From NCBI RefSeq assembly GCF_030406405.1, contig NZ_JAUEPL010000005.1, forward strand, positions 181,765 through 245,764: DNA of 64,000 bases. Direction: 5' to 3'. How positions within the stretch are numbered: the first letter of the stretch is position 1; the number at the start of each line of letters is the position of its first letter. Made by a program: the position numbers and the translations under genes. The DNA comes from Streptomyces ficellus. Its GTDB lineage: Bacteria > Actinomycetota > Actinomycetes > Streptomycetales > Streptomycetaceae. The notes beneath the pieces are model-generated. The model had not been told where the DNA came from, ran no database searches, and saw only the letters and a program-made list of their open reading frames with translations. This document shows positions 26,281-35,647 of this stretch, piece by piece.

Positions 26281-26952
26281 TCACTGGGCGCCGGGGCGCA
26301 CCAGGCCGCTCTCGTACGCGTACACCGCGGCCTGGACGCGGTCCCGGAGCCCCAGCTTGGTCAGCACATGACCCACATGGGTCTTGACGGTCGTCTCGCT
26401 GACGAACAGATCGGCGGCGATCTCGGCGTTGGACAGCCCGCGCGCCACCAGCTTCAGCACCTCGACCTCACGCTCGGTCAGCGTGTTCAGCGCGCCCGGC
26501 ACCGGCTCCTCGCCGGAGGGAAGCTGGTCCGCGTACTTGTCGAGCAGCCGGCGCGTGATGCTCGGCGCGAGCATCGCCTCGCCCGCAGCCACCACCCGGA
26601 TCGCCTGCACCAGCTCATGGGCCGGGGCGTCCTTCAGCAGGAAGCCGCTCGCCCCGGCGCGCAACGCCTCCACCACGTACTCGTCCAGATCGAACGTGGT
26701 CAGCACCAGCACCTTCGCCGGCCCGTCCCGGCCGGGCCCGGTGATCTGCCGGGTCGCCTCCACCCCGTCCATCCGCGGCATCCGGATGTCCATCAGCACC
26801 ACATCGGGCTGCAACGCCCGCACCTGGTCCAGCGCCTGGAGGCCGTCCCCGGCCTCACCGACGACCGCGATGTCCTGCTCCGCCTCCAGGATCATCCGGA
26901 AGCCGGTACGCAGCAGGGGCTGGTCGTCGACCAGTAGGACGCGGATCGCCAC
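26281..26952 (-). CDS. NarL/FixJ-family response regulator without adjacent kinase
   Basis: This 223-residue regulator has a receiver domain (1-120) with acidic pair in VLLVDDQP, phosphoacceptor D55 in VVLMDIRMP, and conserved Lys in FLLKDAP. A LuxR-type helix-turn-helix follows (about 150-215) with LTEREVEVLKLVARGLSNAEIA and SETTVKTHVGHVLTKL. ATG 26952 is the start. The upstream gene on the strand is a nuclease, not a histidine kinase, so the partner kinase is elsewhere. Targets are unknown. Confidence 0.92.
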   Translation of the reverse strand: MAIRVLLVDDQPLLRTGFRMILEAEQDIAVVGEAGDGLQALDQVRALQPDVVLMDIRMPRMDGVEATRQITGPGRDGPAKVLVLTTFDLDEYVVEALRAGASGFLLKDAPAHELVQAIRVVAAGEAMLAPSITRRLLDKYADQLPSGEEPVPGALNTLTEREVEVLKLVARGLSNAEIAADLFVSETTVKTHVGHVLTKLGLRDRVQAAVYAYESGLVRPGAQ

Positions 26953-27064
26953 AGGTACTCCTTAAGGGCTCAGCTGACCGAGCCCATTCTGCCCTGACGG
27001 GCACCGCCCGACTCGGGCGGGACCAGCGCCCGCGCCCGTCTCGCCCCGGCGACGGCGGACCGGG

Positions 27065-27907
27065 TCATTCCGGACGCCGGGGCGGGATGATCGGCAGCGG
27101 GTACACCGGCGGAGTCCCGCCGAACTCCGGGCACACCGCCTGGTGGTCGCACCACCCGCACAGCTTCGTCGGCCGCGGCCGCCAGTCACCCGTCTCGGTG
27201 GCCTGCGCGATCGCGTCCCACAGCGCCAGCAGCTTCCGCTCGACGCGCAGCAGGTCCGCCTCCACCGGGTCGTACGTCATCACATCGCCGCTGCCCAGAT
27301 ACACCAGCTGCAACCGGCGCGGCACCACGCCCTTCAGCCGCCAGACCACCAGGGCGTAGAACGTCATCTGGAACAGCGCACCCTCGCTGTACTCCGGACG
27401 CGGCGCCTTGCCCGTCTTGTAGTCGACGATCCGCACCTCACCCGTCGGCGCCACGTCGACCCGGTCGATCACCCCCCGCAACCGCAGCCCCGACTCCAGC
27501 TCCGTCTCCACGAACAGCTCCCGCTCAGCCGGCTCCAGCCGCGTCGGGTCCTCCAGCGTGAACCACCGCTCCACCAGCTGCTCCGCCTCCGCCAGCCAGC
27601 GCGTCAGCCCCTCCCCGTCCGGGTCCTGCGCGAACAGCTCCGCCAGCTCCGGGCGCGACTCCAGCAGCCGGGTCCACTGCCCCGGCACCATCGCCTTCGC
27701 CTTCGGAGCCGTCCGCTCCACCGCCGGATCGTCGAAGAGCCGCTCCAGCACCGCGTGCACCAGCGTGCCGCGCGTGGCCGCCGCGCTCGGCTTCTCCGGC
27801 AGCTTGTCGATCACCCGGAACCGGTACAGCAGGGGACACTGCATGAAGTCGCTCGCCCGGGACGGCGAAAGAGACATCGGCGGCTGAGGCCTCGGGCTCG
27901 TGGTCAT
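27065..27907 (-). CDS. RecB-family PD-(D/E)XK exonuclease with iron-sulfur cysteines
   Basis: This 280-residue nuclease resembles the C-terminal domain of AddB/RecB. SPSRASDFMQCPLLYRFR gives C24; TRGTLVHAVLERLF, GVIDRVDVAPTGEVRIVDYKTGKAPRP carries the catalytic D..D-YK core; C250, C253 and C259 (CGWCDHQAVCPEF) with C24 form a typical 4Fe-4S staple. It lacks helicase domains, as usual for this stand-alone actinobacterial family. ATG 27907 starts it. It diverges from the site-2 protease. A role in DNA repair or end processing is inferred. Confidence 0.9.
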   Translation of the reverse strand: MTTSPRPQPPMSLSPSRASDFMQCPLLYRFRVIDKLPEKPSAAATRGTLVHAVLERLFDDPAVERTAPKAKAMVPGQWTRLLESRPELAELFAQDPDGEGLTRWLAEAEQLVERWFTLEDPTRLEPAERELFVETELESGLRLRGVIDRVDVAPTGEVRIVDYKTGKAPRPEYSEGALFQMTFYALVVWRLKGVVPRRLQLVYLGSGDVMTYDPVEADLLRVERKLLALWDAIAQATETGDWRPRPTKLCGWCDHQAVCPEFGGTPPVYPLPIIPPRRPE

Positions 27908-28014
27908 GACTCAGAACCCTACGGCCCGCCACTGACAGCGAGCGGCATACCATCGACGCCAGACCCTCCCACACTGCATGATCGTCGTGTGACGCTTCAC
28001 ACCGAAGGGATCCT

Positions 28015-29262
28015 GTGAACAAGGACGACGAGAGCGGCGAGCACACCCGCCCGCGGTCCGACACGAGCGGAACCACCACGCCCGACGGCGGAAAACCGCA
28101 GCGGACCGAGCGAGGCGGCGGCATCCTCATGGGCCGCCTCTTCGGCGTACCCGTCTACGTCGCCCCCAGCTGGTTCCTGGTCGCGGCGCTCATCACCTGG
28201 GTCTTCGGCGACCAGATCGACCGGATCCTGCCCGAACTGGGCAACGCGCGCTACCTGGTCTCCCTCTTCTTCGCGGTCGCCTTCTACGCCTCCGTACTCA
28301 TCCACGAACTGGCCCACACGGTCGCCGCGCTCCGCTTCAAACTCCCGGTGCGCCGCATCCAGCTCCAGTTCTTCGGCGGCGTCTCCGAGATCGAGAAGGA
28401 GACCGAGACCCCCGGCCGCGAGTTCCTCCTCGCCTTCGTCGGGCCGCTGCTCTCCCTGGTGCTCGCCGGGGTCTTCTACGCCGCCATGTACGCCGTCGAA
28501 CCCGGCACCGTGCCCGGCGTGCTGCTCGCCGGCCTGATGATCTCCAACCTCATCGTCGCCGCCTTCAACCTGCTGCCCGGCCTGCCGCTCGACGGCGGCC
28601 GGATGCTCCGCGCCGTCATCTGGAAGATCACCGGCAAGCCCATGAGCGGCACCGTCGCCGCCGCCTGGGTGGGCCGCGCCCTCGCCATCACCGTCCTCAT
28701 CGGCCTGCCGCTGGTCACCCACACCGGGGCCCTCGGCAACGCCACCAACGAGATCAGCGGCATGGAGACCGTGATGGACGCGCTCCTCGCCGCCATCCTC
28801 GCCGCGATCATCTGGACCGGCGCCGGCAACAGCCTGCGCATGGCCCGGCTGCGCGAACACCTCCCCGAACTGCGCGCCCGCACACTCACCCGGCGTGCCG
28901 TCCCCGTCGAGCCCGGCACGCCCCTCTCCGAAGCCCTGCGCCGCGCCAACGAGGCCGGCGCCCGCGCCCTCGTCGTCGTCGACGGCCGGGGCGAGCCCAC
29001 CGCCCTGGTCCGCGAGACCGCCATCGTCGGCATCCCGCAGCACCGCCGCCCCTGGGTCGCCGTCAGCGGCCTCGCCCAGGAGCTCACCGAGGGCATGCGG
29101 GTCCCCGCCGAACTGGCGGGCGAGGCCCTCCTCGACAGACTCCGCGCGCATCCGGCCACCGAATACCTGGTGGTCGAGGAGTCCGGCGAGATCTACGGCG
29201 TGCTGTCCACCGCGGACGTCGAGCGGGCCTTCGTCCAGGCCATGGCACGCCCCGGTTCCTGA
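28015..29262 (+). CDS. Site-2-type intramembrane metalloprotease with CBS domains
   Basis: This 415-residue membrane protein has the zinc motif HELAH near residues 97-101 within a membrane helix and the second metal motif LLPGLPLDGGR near 185-196. About six hydrophobic segments span residues 45-290. Residues about 300-415 form a CBS pair (VEPGTPLSEALRRANEAGARALVVVD and DRLRAHPATEYLVVEESGEIYGVLSTADVERAF in outline). Such proteases cleave anti-sigma factors or other membrane proteins; here the substrate is unknown. GTG 28015 starts it. trmI follows after 18 bp. Confidence 0.9.
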   Translation: MNKDDESGEHTRPRSDTSGTTTPDGGKPQRTERGGGILMGRLFGVPVYVAPSWFLVAALITWVFGDQIDRILPELGNARYLVSLFFAVAFYASVLIHELAHTVAALRFKLPVRRIQLQFFGGVSEIEKETETPGREFLLAFVGPLLSLVLAGVFYAAMYAVEPGTVPGVLLAGLMISNLIVAAFNLLPGLPLDGGRMLRAVIWKITGKPMSGTVAAAWVGRALAITVLIGLPLVTHTGALGNATNEISGMETVMDALLAAILAAIIWTGAGNSLRMARLREHLPELRARTLTRRAVPVEPGTPLSEALRRANEAGARALVVVDGRGEPTALVRETAIVGIPQHRRPWVAVSGLAQELTEGMRVPAELAGEALLDRLRAHPATEYLVVEESGEIYGVLSTADVERAFVQAMARPGS

Positions 29263-29268
29263 ACCCCA

Positions 29269-29274
29269 TACACT
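29269..29274 (+). promoter_or_regulatory. -10 box for a leaderless trmI transcript
   Basis: TACACT ends 6 bases before ATG 29281, with no ribosome site. The -35 region is weak, so readthrough from the protease gene may add to expression. Confidence 0.45.
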
Positions 29275-29280
29275 GGTCAC

Positions 29281-30168
29281 ATGTCCGAACCGACCGGTGC
29301 CGCCCGCCGACGCGGGCCCTTCGAGGTCGGGGACCAGGTCCAGCTCACCGACCCCAAGGGACGCCACTACACGTTCACGCTCGAGGCCGGGAAGAACTTC
29401 CACACCCACAAGGGTTCCTTCCCGCACGACGAGCTGATCGGCGCTCCCGAGGGCAGTGTTGTCCGTACCACGGGGAACGTCGCCTACCTTGCGCTGCGCC
29501 CCCTGCTCCCCGACTACGTCCTGTCCATGCCCCGCGGCGCCGCCGTGGTCTACCCCAAGGACGCGGGGCAGATCCTGGCCTTCGCCGACATCTTCCCCGG
29601 CGCGCGCGTCGTCGAGGCGGGGGTGGGCTCCGGCTCGCTCAGCAGCTTCCTGCTCCGGGCCATCGGCGACCAGGGCATGCTGCACTCCTACGAGCGCCGC
29701 GAGGACTTCGCCGAGATCGCCAAGGGCAATGTCGAGCGCTATTTCGGCGGACCGCACCCCGCCTGGCAGCTCACGGTCGGCGACCTCCAGGACAACCTGT
29801 CCGACACCGACGTCGACCGTGTGATCCTGGACATGCTCGCCCCATGGGAGTGCCTGGAGGCCGTCTCCAAGGCACTCGTCCCCGGCGGCATCCTGTGCTG
29901 CTACGTCGCGACCACCACCCAGCTCGCCCGCACCGTGGAGTCCATCCGCGAGATCGGCTGCTTCGCCGAGCCGGCCGCCTGGGAGTCGATGATCCGCAAC
30001 TGGCACGTCGAGGGCCTGGCGGTCCGCCCGGACCACCGCATGATCGGCCACACCGGCTTCCTGCTCACCGCCCGCCGCCTCGCGGACGGCGTGGAGCCCC
30101 CGATGCGCCGCCGCCGCCCCGCCAAGGGCGCGTACGGCGAGGACTACGAAGGCCCCAACAAGGGCTGA
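29281..30168 (+). CDS. trmI: tRNA (adenine-58-N1)-methyltransferase TrmI
   Basis: This 295-residue SAM-dependent methyltransferase modifies A58 in the T loop of tRNA. The N-terminal beta domain (GPFEVGDQVQLTDPKGRHYTFTLEAGK in part) is followed by VYPKDAGQIL and the SAM motif VVEAGVGSGSLSSFLL near residues 109-124, then DMLAPWECLE. The basic tail MRRRRPAKGAYGEDYEGPNKG matches actinobacterial TrmI. The homolog in Mycobacterium lies close to the Pup-proteasome genes too, as here. Degenerate repeats start at its stop codon. Confidence 0.94.
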   Translation: MSEPTGAARRRGPFEVGDQVQLTDPKGRHYTFTLEAGKNFHTHKGSFPHDELIGAPEGSVVRTTGNVAYLALRPLLPDYVLSMPRGAAVVYPKDAGQILAFADIFPGARVVEAGVGSGSLSSFLLRAIGDQGMLHSYERREDFAEIAKGNVERYFGGPHPAWQLTVGDLQDNLSDTDVDRVILDMLAPWECLEAVSKALVPGGILCCYVATTTQLARTVESIREIGCFAEPAAWESMIRNWHVEGLAVRPDHRMIGHTGFLLTARRLADGVEPPMRRRRPAKGAYGEDYEGPNKG

Positions 30169-30225
30169 GGGCCCCCACAAGGGCTGACAGTCCCCACAGG
30201 GGCTGACGCTCCTGGGGCTGACGCC
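30158..30225. repeat. Degenerate repeats from the trmI stop codon onward
   Basis: GGGCTGA recurs at 30162, 30181, 30200 and 30215 with 19, 19 and 15 bp spacing; the first copy holds the TGA stop. Intervening CCCCACA sequences are also repeated. Confidence 0.75.
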
Positions 30226-30240
30226 CCGACAACGCTCCGG

Positions 30241-30286
30241 CGCCGCCGTCGAGTTCCCGCCCCACGCGGGGAACTCGACGGCGGCG
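30241..30286. terminator. Terminator after trmI
   Basis: A perfect 18-bp stem pairs 30241-30258 with 30269-30286 around a 10-base loop. Confidence 0.85.
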
Positions 30287-30400
30287 CCGCCACGTTCACC
30301 GTTTCCGCAGGAAACCGCCCCGACCCCACCGTTCCGCCTCCCTGTGACGTATGGCACGATGCTGGCCACCCCCACCGCACAGCCACAGGAGGCACTCCAC

Positions 30401-31012
30401 GTGCAGACCTCCGTCGTTCCGGACCTCGCGCACACCCACGCCCGCCCGGTGCACTGGCTCGCCACCGCCGCCGCGATGGCCGCGGTCGTCGCGGGCGCCG
30501 GAACGCTGCAGCCCGAAGCCGCCACCGCCTCGCAAGCCGGCGTCACCACCGCGGCGGCCCCGGTGGCCGCCCCCGACGCGGCGGGCGTGACCTACCCCCT
30601 CGCATGCGCGGGCGCTCCCAGCGTGGTGACGAAGAGGGCGACGGGGGACATCGACGGCGACGGCCTGCCCGAGACGGTCGTGGCGGCGCGCTGCCAGGCG
30701 GGTTCCGGAACGCCCCCGAGCGGCCTGTACGTCCTGGCCGGCGGCGCAGGCGGCACAGGCGGCGCAGGCGGCGCAGGCGGCGCAGGTGGCGCGGGGCCGG
30801 AAGCCCGCGTGGTGGCCACGCTGGTGGAGCCCGCCGAACGGCAGTCCGTCGACGCGCTCGCCGTACGTGACGGGACGGTCACCGCGACCCTGCTCGGCTA
30901 CTCCTCACCGGACGTACCGAAGTGCTGTCCCGATCAGCGGGAGACGGTCAAGTGGCGGTGGGAGGGCGGAAAGTTCATCCGCTCAGGCCCCGTCGAAGCA
31001 CTCGGTAGATAA
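30401..31012 (+). CDS. Small secreted protein with an EF-hand-like loop
   Basis: This 203-residue protein starts at GTG 30401 behind CAGGAGG. A hydrophobic segment near residues 15-40 (WLATAAAMAAVVAGAGTL) looks like a signal peptide or anchor. The segment GDIDGDGLPETVVAARC resembles a calcium-binding or FG-GAP/dockerin loop. A run of GGA/GGT triplets then encodes Gly-Gly-Ala repeats. The C-terminus has CCPDQRETVKWRW, suggesting a disulfide-bonded exported protein. I do not recognise a family function. Confidence 0.7.
   Translation: MQTSVVPDLAHTHARPVHWLATAAAMAAVVAGAGTLQPEAATASQAGVTTAAAPVAAPDAAGVTYPLACAGAPSVVTKRATGDIDGDGLPETVVAARCQAGSGTPPSGLYVLAGGAGGTGGAGGAGGAGGAGPEARVVATLVEPAERQSVDALAVRDGTVTATLLGYSSPDVPKCCPDQRETVKWRWEGGKFIRSGPVEALGR
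30738..30792. repeat. 9-bp GGCGGCGCA coding repeat
   Basis: About six near-identical 9-bp units encode Gly-Gly-Ala/Thr in the secreted protein, a likely slippage-prone spacer. Confidence 0.8.
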
Positions 31013-31016
31013 CCGG

Positions 31017-31328
31017 TCACGCGGCGTCAGGGCCGTAGACTTCCACCCTGTCCGAAACCCGCCGTACGTGGATGCAGTCGCCCGGGCACTCCTTCGCGGA
31101 GTCCACGACGTCCTGGAGCAGGGGCAGCGGAACGGGCGTGGTGGCCCCCGGGTCCTGCAACAACTCGTCGTCCGCGCTCTTCACGTACGCCAGCCCGTCG
31201 ATGTCGAGCTCGAAGACCTCGGGGGCGTACTGCGCGCAGATCCCGTCGCCGGTGCAGAGATCCTGGTCGATCCAGACCTCCAGAGCCTCGCCGGCGGCCG
31301 TGGTCGGAGCCTCGTGCTGCGCGGTCAT
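31017..31328 (-). CDS. 3Fe-4S-type ferredoxin
   Basis: This 103-residue ferredoxin starts at ATG 31328. The cluster pattern C25-TGDGI-C31 with a distant C81-P is that of single-cluster 3Fe-4S ferredoxins common beside P450s in Streptomyces; C85 in CPGDC is an extra cysteine nearby. The middle AQYAPEVFELDIDGLAYV is typical. The redox partner is not in the window. It converges on the small secreted gene and diverges from arc across 253 bp. Confidence 0.9.
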   Translation of the reverse strand: MTAQHEAPTTAAGEALEVWIDQDLCTGDGICAQYAPEVFELDIDGLAYVKSADDELLQDPGATTPVPLPLLQDVVDSAKECPGDCIHVRRVSDRVEVYGPDAA

Positions 31329-31515
31329 ATCCCCTGCCGTTTCCTGCGTCGGGTGAAGCGATGAGAAGTAAGTCGGGCCAGCCCTGACGGGTGTTGACCA
31401 CACCGACGATACAACCGCCCGCTTTCAGATGTTGATGGGTGGGTATCCCCCTGGCGTGAGGGAGAGCGCAAGGGTGAAGATCGGACACACCCCGAGAGTC
31501 TTTGTGATCTAGGGG

Positions 31516-31543
31516 TTTCAATCACCACCAGCCCAGGTAGGGT
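31516..31543 (+). promoter_or_regulatory. Predicted arc promoter
   Basis: TTTCAA (31516-31521) and TAGGGT (31538-31543) are 16 bp apart, about 40 bases before the arc start. A similar TTTCAG-16-TAATGT pair precedes pafA. Confidence 0.45.
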
Positions 31544-31581
31544 CAGGAAGCGTCCAGCTCCCCTTGGAGGAGGTGAGGACC

Positions 31582-33348
31582 GTGGCAGCCCACGACGACG
31601 ACATCAACCGCGGCATCCGGCCGGGGCGGGGGTCTGAAGACCCTGCCGGCCAGGTCGCCTATCTCGAGCAGGAAATCGCCGTCCTGCGACGTAAGCTCGC
31701 CGACTCTCCGCGTCACACGAGGATTCTCGAAGAGCGGATCGTCGAGCTGCAGACCAACCTGGCCGGCGTGTCCGCGCAGAACGAGCGACTCGCCAACACG
31801 CTCCGTGAGGCCCGCGACCAGATCGTGGCCCTCAAGGAGGAGGTCGACCGGCTCGCGCAGCCTCCGGCCGGCTTCGGTGTCTTCCTGCAGGCGAACGAGG
31901 ACGGCACCGCCGACATCTTCACCGGGGGCCGCAAGCTCCGGGTGAACGTCAGCCCCAGCGTCGAGCTCGACGAGCTCCGGCGCGGCCAGGAAGTGATGCT
32001 CAACGAAGCGCTCAACGTGGTCGAGGCCATGGAATTCGAGCGCGCCGGGGACATCGTCACCCTCAAGGAGATCCTTGAGGACGGCGAGCGCGCCCTGGTG
32101 CTCGGGCACACCGACGAGGAACGGGTGGTGAGGCTCGCCGAGCCGCTGCTGGACATCACCATCCGCCCCGGCGACGCCCTGCTGCTCGAGCCCAGGTCCG
32201 GTTACGTCTACGAGGTCATCCCCAAGAGTGAGGTCGAGGAACTCGTCCTCGAAGAGGTCCCCGACGTCGACTACGACAAGATCGGTGGTCTGGGCAACCA
32301 GATCGAGCTGATCCGTGACGCGGTCGAGCTCCCGTACCTCTACCCCGACCTCTTCAAGGAGCACGAACTGCGGCCGCCGAAGGGCATCCTGCTCTACGGC
32401 CCGCCCGGCTGCGGCAAGACGCTGATCGCGAAGGCCGTCGCCAACTCCCTTGCCAAGAAGGTCGCCGAGGTGACCGGCCAGCCCGCGGGGAAGAGCTACT
32501 TCCTCAACATCAAGGGCCCCGAGCTCCTCAACAAGTACGTCGGTGAGACCGAGCGCCACATCCGCCTGGTCTTCCAGCGTGCCCGTGAGAAGGCGAGCGA
32601 GGGCACTCCCGTCATCGTCTTCTTCGACGAGATGGAGTCCCTGTTCCGCACCCGTGGCTCCGGTGTCAGCTCGGACGTGGAGAACACCATCGTTCCGCAG
32701 CTGCTCGCCGAGATCGACGGTGTGGAGGGGCTCGAGAACGTCATCGTGATCGGCGCCTCGAACCGCGAGGACATGATCGACCCCGCGATCCTGCGGCCCG
32801 GCCGGCTCGATGTGAAGATCAAGATCGAGCGTCCGGACGCGGAGGCGGCGAAGGACATCTTCGCCAAGTACCTGACACCTTCGCTGCCGCTGCACGCGGA
32901 CGATCTGGCCGAGCACAATGGTTCCAAGGAAGCCGCTGCCCAGGCCATGATCCAGTCGGTCGTGGAGCAGATGTACGCGGAGTCCGAGGAGAACCGGTTC
33001 CTCGAGGTCACGTACGCCAACGGCGACAAGGAAGTCCTGTACTTCAAGGACTTCAACTCCGGCGCGATGATCCAGAACATCGTCGACCGGGCCAAGAAGA
33101 TGGCCATCAAGGCCTTCCTCGACCACAACCAGAAGGGCCTTCGGGTCTCCCACCTCCTCCAGGCGTGCGTGGACGAGTTCAAGGAGAACGAGGACCTGCC
33201 GAACACCACCAACCCGGACGACTGGGCCCGGATCTCCGGAAAGAAGGGCGAGCGGATCGTCTTCATCCGCACCCTCGTCACCGGAAAGCAGGGCGCCGAC
33301 ACCGGTCGGTCCATCGACACGGTGGCGAATACCGGTCAGTACCTGTAG
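31582..33348 (+). CDS. arc: Proteasomal ATPase ARC (Mpa)
   Basis: This 588-residue AAA ATPase recognises pupylated proteins and unfolds them into the 20S proteasome. Order: N-terminal coiled coil (about 20-75, binds Pup), tandem OB domains (about 80-225), AAA module with Walker A GPPGCGKT near 272, Walker [10 protein letters not shown] near 346, arginine-finger region LRPGRLDVK, and C-terminal QYL, the proteasome-docking tail. GTG 31582 follows GGAGGTGAGG and yields the usual [11 protein letters not shown]. It is separated from dop by a strong hairpin. Confidence 0.97.
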   Translation: MAAHDDDINRGIRPGRGSEDPAGQVAYLEQEIAVLRRKLADSPRHTRILEERIVELQTNLAGVSAQNERLANTLREARDQIVALKEEVDRLAQPPAGFGVFLQANEDGTADIFTGGRKLRVNVSPSVELDELRRGQEVMLNEALNVVEAMEFERAGDIVTLKEILEDGERALVLGHTDEERVVRLAEPLLDITIRPGDALLLEPRSGYVYEVIPKSEVEELVLEEVPDVDYDKIGGLGNQIELIRDAVELPYLYPDLFKEHELRPPKGILLYGPPGCGKTLIAKAVANSLAKKVAEVTGQPAGKSYFLNIKGPELLNKYVGETERHIRLVFQRAREKASEGTPVIVFFDEMESLFRTRGSGVSSDVENTIVPQLLAEIDGVEGLENVIVIGASNREDMIDPAILRPGRLDVKIKIERPDAEAAKDIFAKYLTPSLPLHADDLAEHNGSKEAAAQAMIQSVVEQMYAESEENRFLEVTYANGDKEVLYFKDFNSGAMIQNIVDRAKKMAIKAFLDHNQKGLRVSHLLQACVDEFKENEDLPNTTNPDDWARISGKKGERIVFIRTLVTGKQGADTGRSIDTVANTGQYL

Positions 33349-33356
33349 ATCGCATT

Positions 33357-33415
33357 CCGGCTGCGGGTGCCCGGGGTTTTCCCCGCCAATGGCGGGGGAG
33401 GGCATCCGCAGCCGG
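33357..33415. terminator. Terminator between arc and dop
   Basis: CCGGCTGCGG (33357-33366) pairs with CCGCAGCCGG (33406-33415), with an inner CCCCGCC-AAT-GGCGGGG stem; TTGCTTT follows. Confidence 0.82.
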
Positions 33416-33614
33416 TTGCTTTCACCGGCTTGGGCCATCATTCCGACCACACCGCAGCAATGACGCAATTGATCTCCCCACCAGCGCGGAGGCGTTCTAG
33501 GCTCGTCCGTACCGCCGAGTCGCGCAGTGCGGGGACGGGCACCGCACACGCACCGGAACAGCGGTACTTGAGCGCCTTTCCCGAACGGGGGCGCCGCCGG
33601 GCAAGGAGGGCCGC

Positions 33615-35126
33615 ATGACTGTACGGCGAGTAATGGGCATCGAGACGGAGTACGGGATCTCCGTCCCCGGCCACCCGAACGCCAATGCCATGCTCACCTC
33701 GTCCCAGATCGTCAACGCCTACGCGGCGGCGATGCACCGGGCGCGCCGCGCCCGCTGGGATTTCGAGGAGGAGAACCCGCTGCGGGACGCCCGCGGCTTC
33801 GACCTCGCCCGCGAGGCCGCCGACTCCAGTCAGCTCACCGACGAGGACATCGGCCTGGCCAACGTCATCCTCACCAATGGGGCCCGGCTCTACGTCGACC
33901 ACGCGCACCCCGAGTACAGCGCCCCGGAGGTGACCAACCCGCGCGACGCCGTCCTCTGGGACAAGGCCGGCGAGCGGATCATGGCGGAGGCGGCCGAGCG
34001 GGCCGCCCAGCTGCCCGGCGCCCAGCCGATCCACCTCTACAAGAACAACACCGACAACAAGGGCGCCTCCTACGGCACGCACGAGAACTACCTGATGAAG
34101 CGGGAGACCCCCTTCTCGGACATCGTGCGCCATCTGACGCCGTTCTTCGTCTCGCGGCAGGTCGTCACCGGCGCGGGCCGGGTCGGCATCGGCCAGGACG
34201 GCCATGAGCACGGCTTCCAGATCAGCCAGCGCGCCGACTATTTCGAGGTCGAGGTCGGCCTGGAGACCACCCTCAAGCGGCCGATCATCAACACCCGCGA
34301 CGAGCCGCACGCCGACGCCGAGAAGTACCGCCGCCTCCACGTGATCATCGGCGACGCGAACCTCTCCGAGATCTCGACGTACCTCAAGCTCGGCACGACG
34401 GCCCTGGTGCTGTCGATGATCGAGGACGGTTTCATCACCGTCGACCTGGCCGTCGACCAGCCCGTGCGGACCCTGCACCAGGTGTCCCACGACCCGTCGC
34501 TGCGGTATCTGATCACGCTGCGCAGCGGCCGGACACTCACCGCTGTCCAGCTGCAGATGGAGTACTTCGAGCTGGCCCGCAAGTACGTGGAGGAACGCTT
34601 CGGGGCCGACGCCGACGAGCAGACCAAGGACGTGCTGGTCAGGTGGGAGGACACCCTCAACCGGCTGGAGAACGACCCGATGAGCCTGGCCGGCGAGCTG
34701 GACTGGATCGCCAAGCGGGAGCTGATGGAGGGCTACCGGCGCCGGGACAACCTGGACTGGGACGCGGCACGGCTGCACCTGGTGGACCTGCAGTACGCCG
34801 ACGTACGCCCCGAGAAGGGCCTGTACAACCGTCTGGCGGCCCGCGGCAGGATGAAGCGGCTGCTGGACGAGGCGGCGGTCGACCGGGCCCGTACGAAGCC
34901 CCCTGAGGACACCAGGGCCTACTTCCGGGGCCGCTGCCTGGAGCAGTACGCCGACGACGTCGCCGCGGCCTCCTGGGACTCGGTGATCTTCGACCTGCCG
35001 GGCCGTGACTCCCTGCAGCGGGTCCCCACACTGGAACCGTTGCGTGGTACACGTAACCACGTCAAGGAGCTGCTGGACCGCTGCCGCACGGCCGAGGACC
35101 TGGTCCGCGTGCTGTCCGGCGGCTGA
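33615..35126 (+). CDS. dop: Pup deamidase/depupylase Dop
   Basis: This 503-residue glutamine-synthetase-fold enzyme converts the C-terminal Gln of Pup to Glu and removes Pup from substrates. The N-terminal GIETEYGI nucleotide motif is at 8-15. Residues about 40-80 form the Dop-specific insertion loop, absent from PafA 6 kb downstream. Further landmarks are [39 protein letters not shown] and [19 protein letters not shown], each shared with PafA in modified form. ATG 33615 follows AAGGAGGG. It precedes pup, whose product ends in Gln and so requires it. Confidence 0.97.
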   Translation: MTVRRVMGIETEYGISVPGHPNANAMLTSSQIVNAYAAAMHRARRARWDFEEENPLRDARGFDLAREAADSSQLTDEDIGLANVILTNGARLYVDHAHPEYSAPEVTNPRDAVLWDKAGERIMAEAAERAAQLPGAQPIHLYKNNTDNKGASYGTHENYLMKRETPFSDIVRHLTPFFVSRQVVTGAGRVGIGQDGHEHGFQISQRADYFEVEVGLETTLKRPIINTRDEPHADAEKYRRLHVIIGDANLSEISTYLKLGTTALVLSMIEDGFITVDLAVDQPVRTLHQVSHDPSLRYLITLRSGRTLTAVQLQMEYFELARKYVEERFGADADEQTKDVLVRWEDTLNRLENDPMSLAGELDWIAKRELMEGYRRRDNLDWDAARLHLVDLQYADVRPEKGLYNRLAARGRMKRLLDEAAVDRARTKPPEDTRAYFRGRCLEQYADDVAAASWDSVIFDLPGRDSLQRVPTLEPLRGTRNHVKELLDRCRTAEDLVRVLSGG

Positions 35127-35209
35127 GAGCCCGCGAAAAAAGCTTCGCCGGGCAATCTCCGGGAATCATGGGGACAGCCCCTGGACGTTGGGAAAGTACA
35201 GGGCCGATG

Positions 35210-35233
35210 TCAGACCGTCCTTGTAGGGTCTGA
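35210..35233. promoter_or_regulatory. Inverted repeat in the pup leader
   Basis: TCAGACC (35210-35216) and GGTCTGA (35227-35233) flank CTTGTAG; a TAGGGT box overlaps it at 35224. It may be a -10 region with an operator, or a small hairpin, 47 bases before pup. Confidence 0.4.
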
Positions 35234-35279
35234 TCTTGAGAGACCGAACCAAGCGGGCAAACCGAGCGGGGTGAGGGAT

Positions 35280-35498
35280 ATGGCGACCAAGGACACCGGC
35301 GGCGGGCAGCAGAAGGCCACACGTTCCACCGAGGAGGTCGAGGAGCAGACGCAGGACGCGCAGGCCTCCGAGGACCTCAAGGAGCGCCAGGAGAAGCTGT
35401 CCGACGACGTCGACTCCGTACTCGACGAGATCGACGACGTCCTCGAGGAGAACGCCGAGGACTTCGTACGGTCCTTCGTGCAAAAGGGCGGACAGTAG
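35280..35498 (+). CDS. pup: Prokaryotic ubiquitin-like protein Pup
   Basis: This 72-residue protein is intrinsically disordered except for the C-terminal helix that binds the ARC coiled coil (EDLKERQEKLSDDVDSVL and VLEENAEDFVRSFVQ region). It ends KGGQ, so it must be deamidated by Dop before PafA can ligate it to substrate lysines. ATG 35280 gives MATKDTGGGQQ. The 149-bp gap before prcB holds a hairpin, so Pup can be made in excess of the core particle. Confidence 0.97.
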   Translation: MATKDTGGGQQKATRSTEEVEEQTQDAQASEDLKERQEKLSDDVDSVLDEIDDVLEENAEDFVRSFVQKGGQ

Positions 35499-35508
35499 CA
35501 GCTCGTTG

Positions 35509-35551
35509 TCCGTCCCGGGCCGTCGGTGAAAGCCGGTGGCACCGGGACGGA
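35509..35551 (+). terminator. Hairpin/attenuator between pup and prcB
   Basis: TCCGTCCCGG (35509-35518) pairs with CCGGGACGGA (35542-35551), starting 11 bases after the pup stop; the interior can add CCG/CGG pairs. No T-run follows, so it is more likely a partial terminator or 3' stabiliser of pup mRNA than a full stop. Confidence 0.6.
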
Positions 35552-35647
35552 TGACCGGCGACGGCACGGGTAAGGTCCGTGCACAGCACGCATGATCGGC
35601 CCGACCGCCGCAGCGGCGGGCCGCCGCCTCATTTCGGAAGGAAACGC

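Noticed and set aside
31543..33549. Long open frame antisense to arc
   Set aside because: It is a shadow of the arc coding pattern without motifs or a ribosome site.
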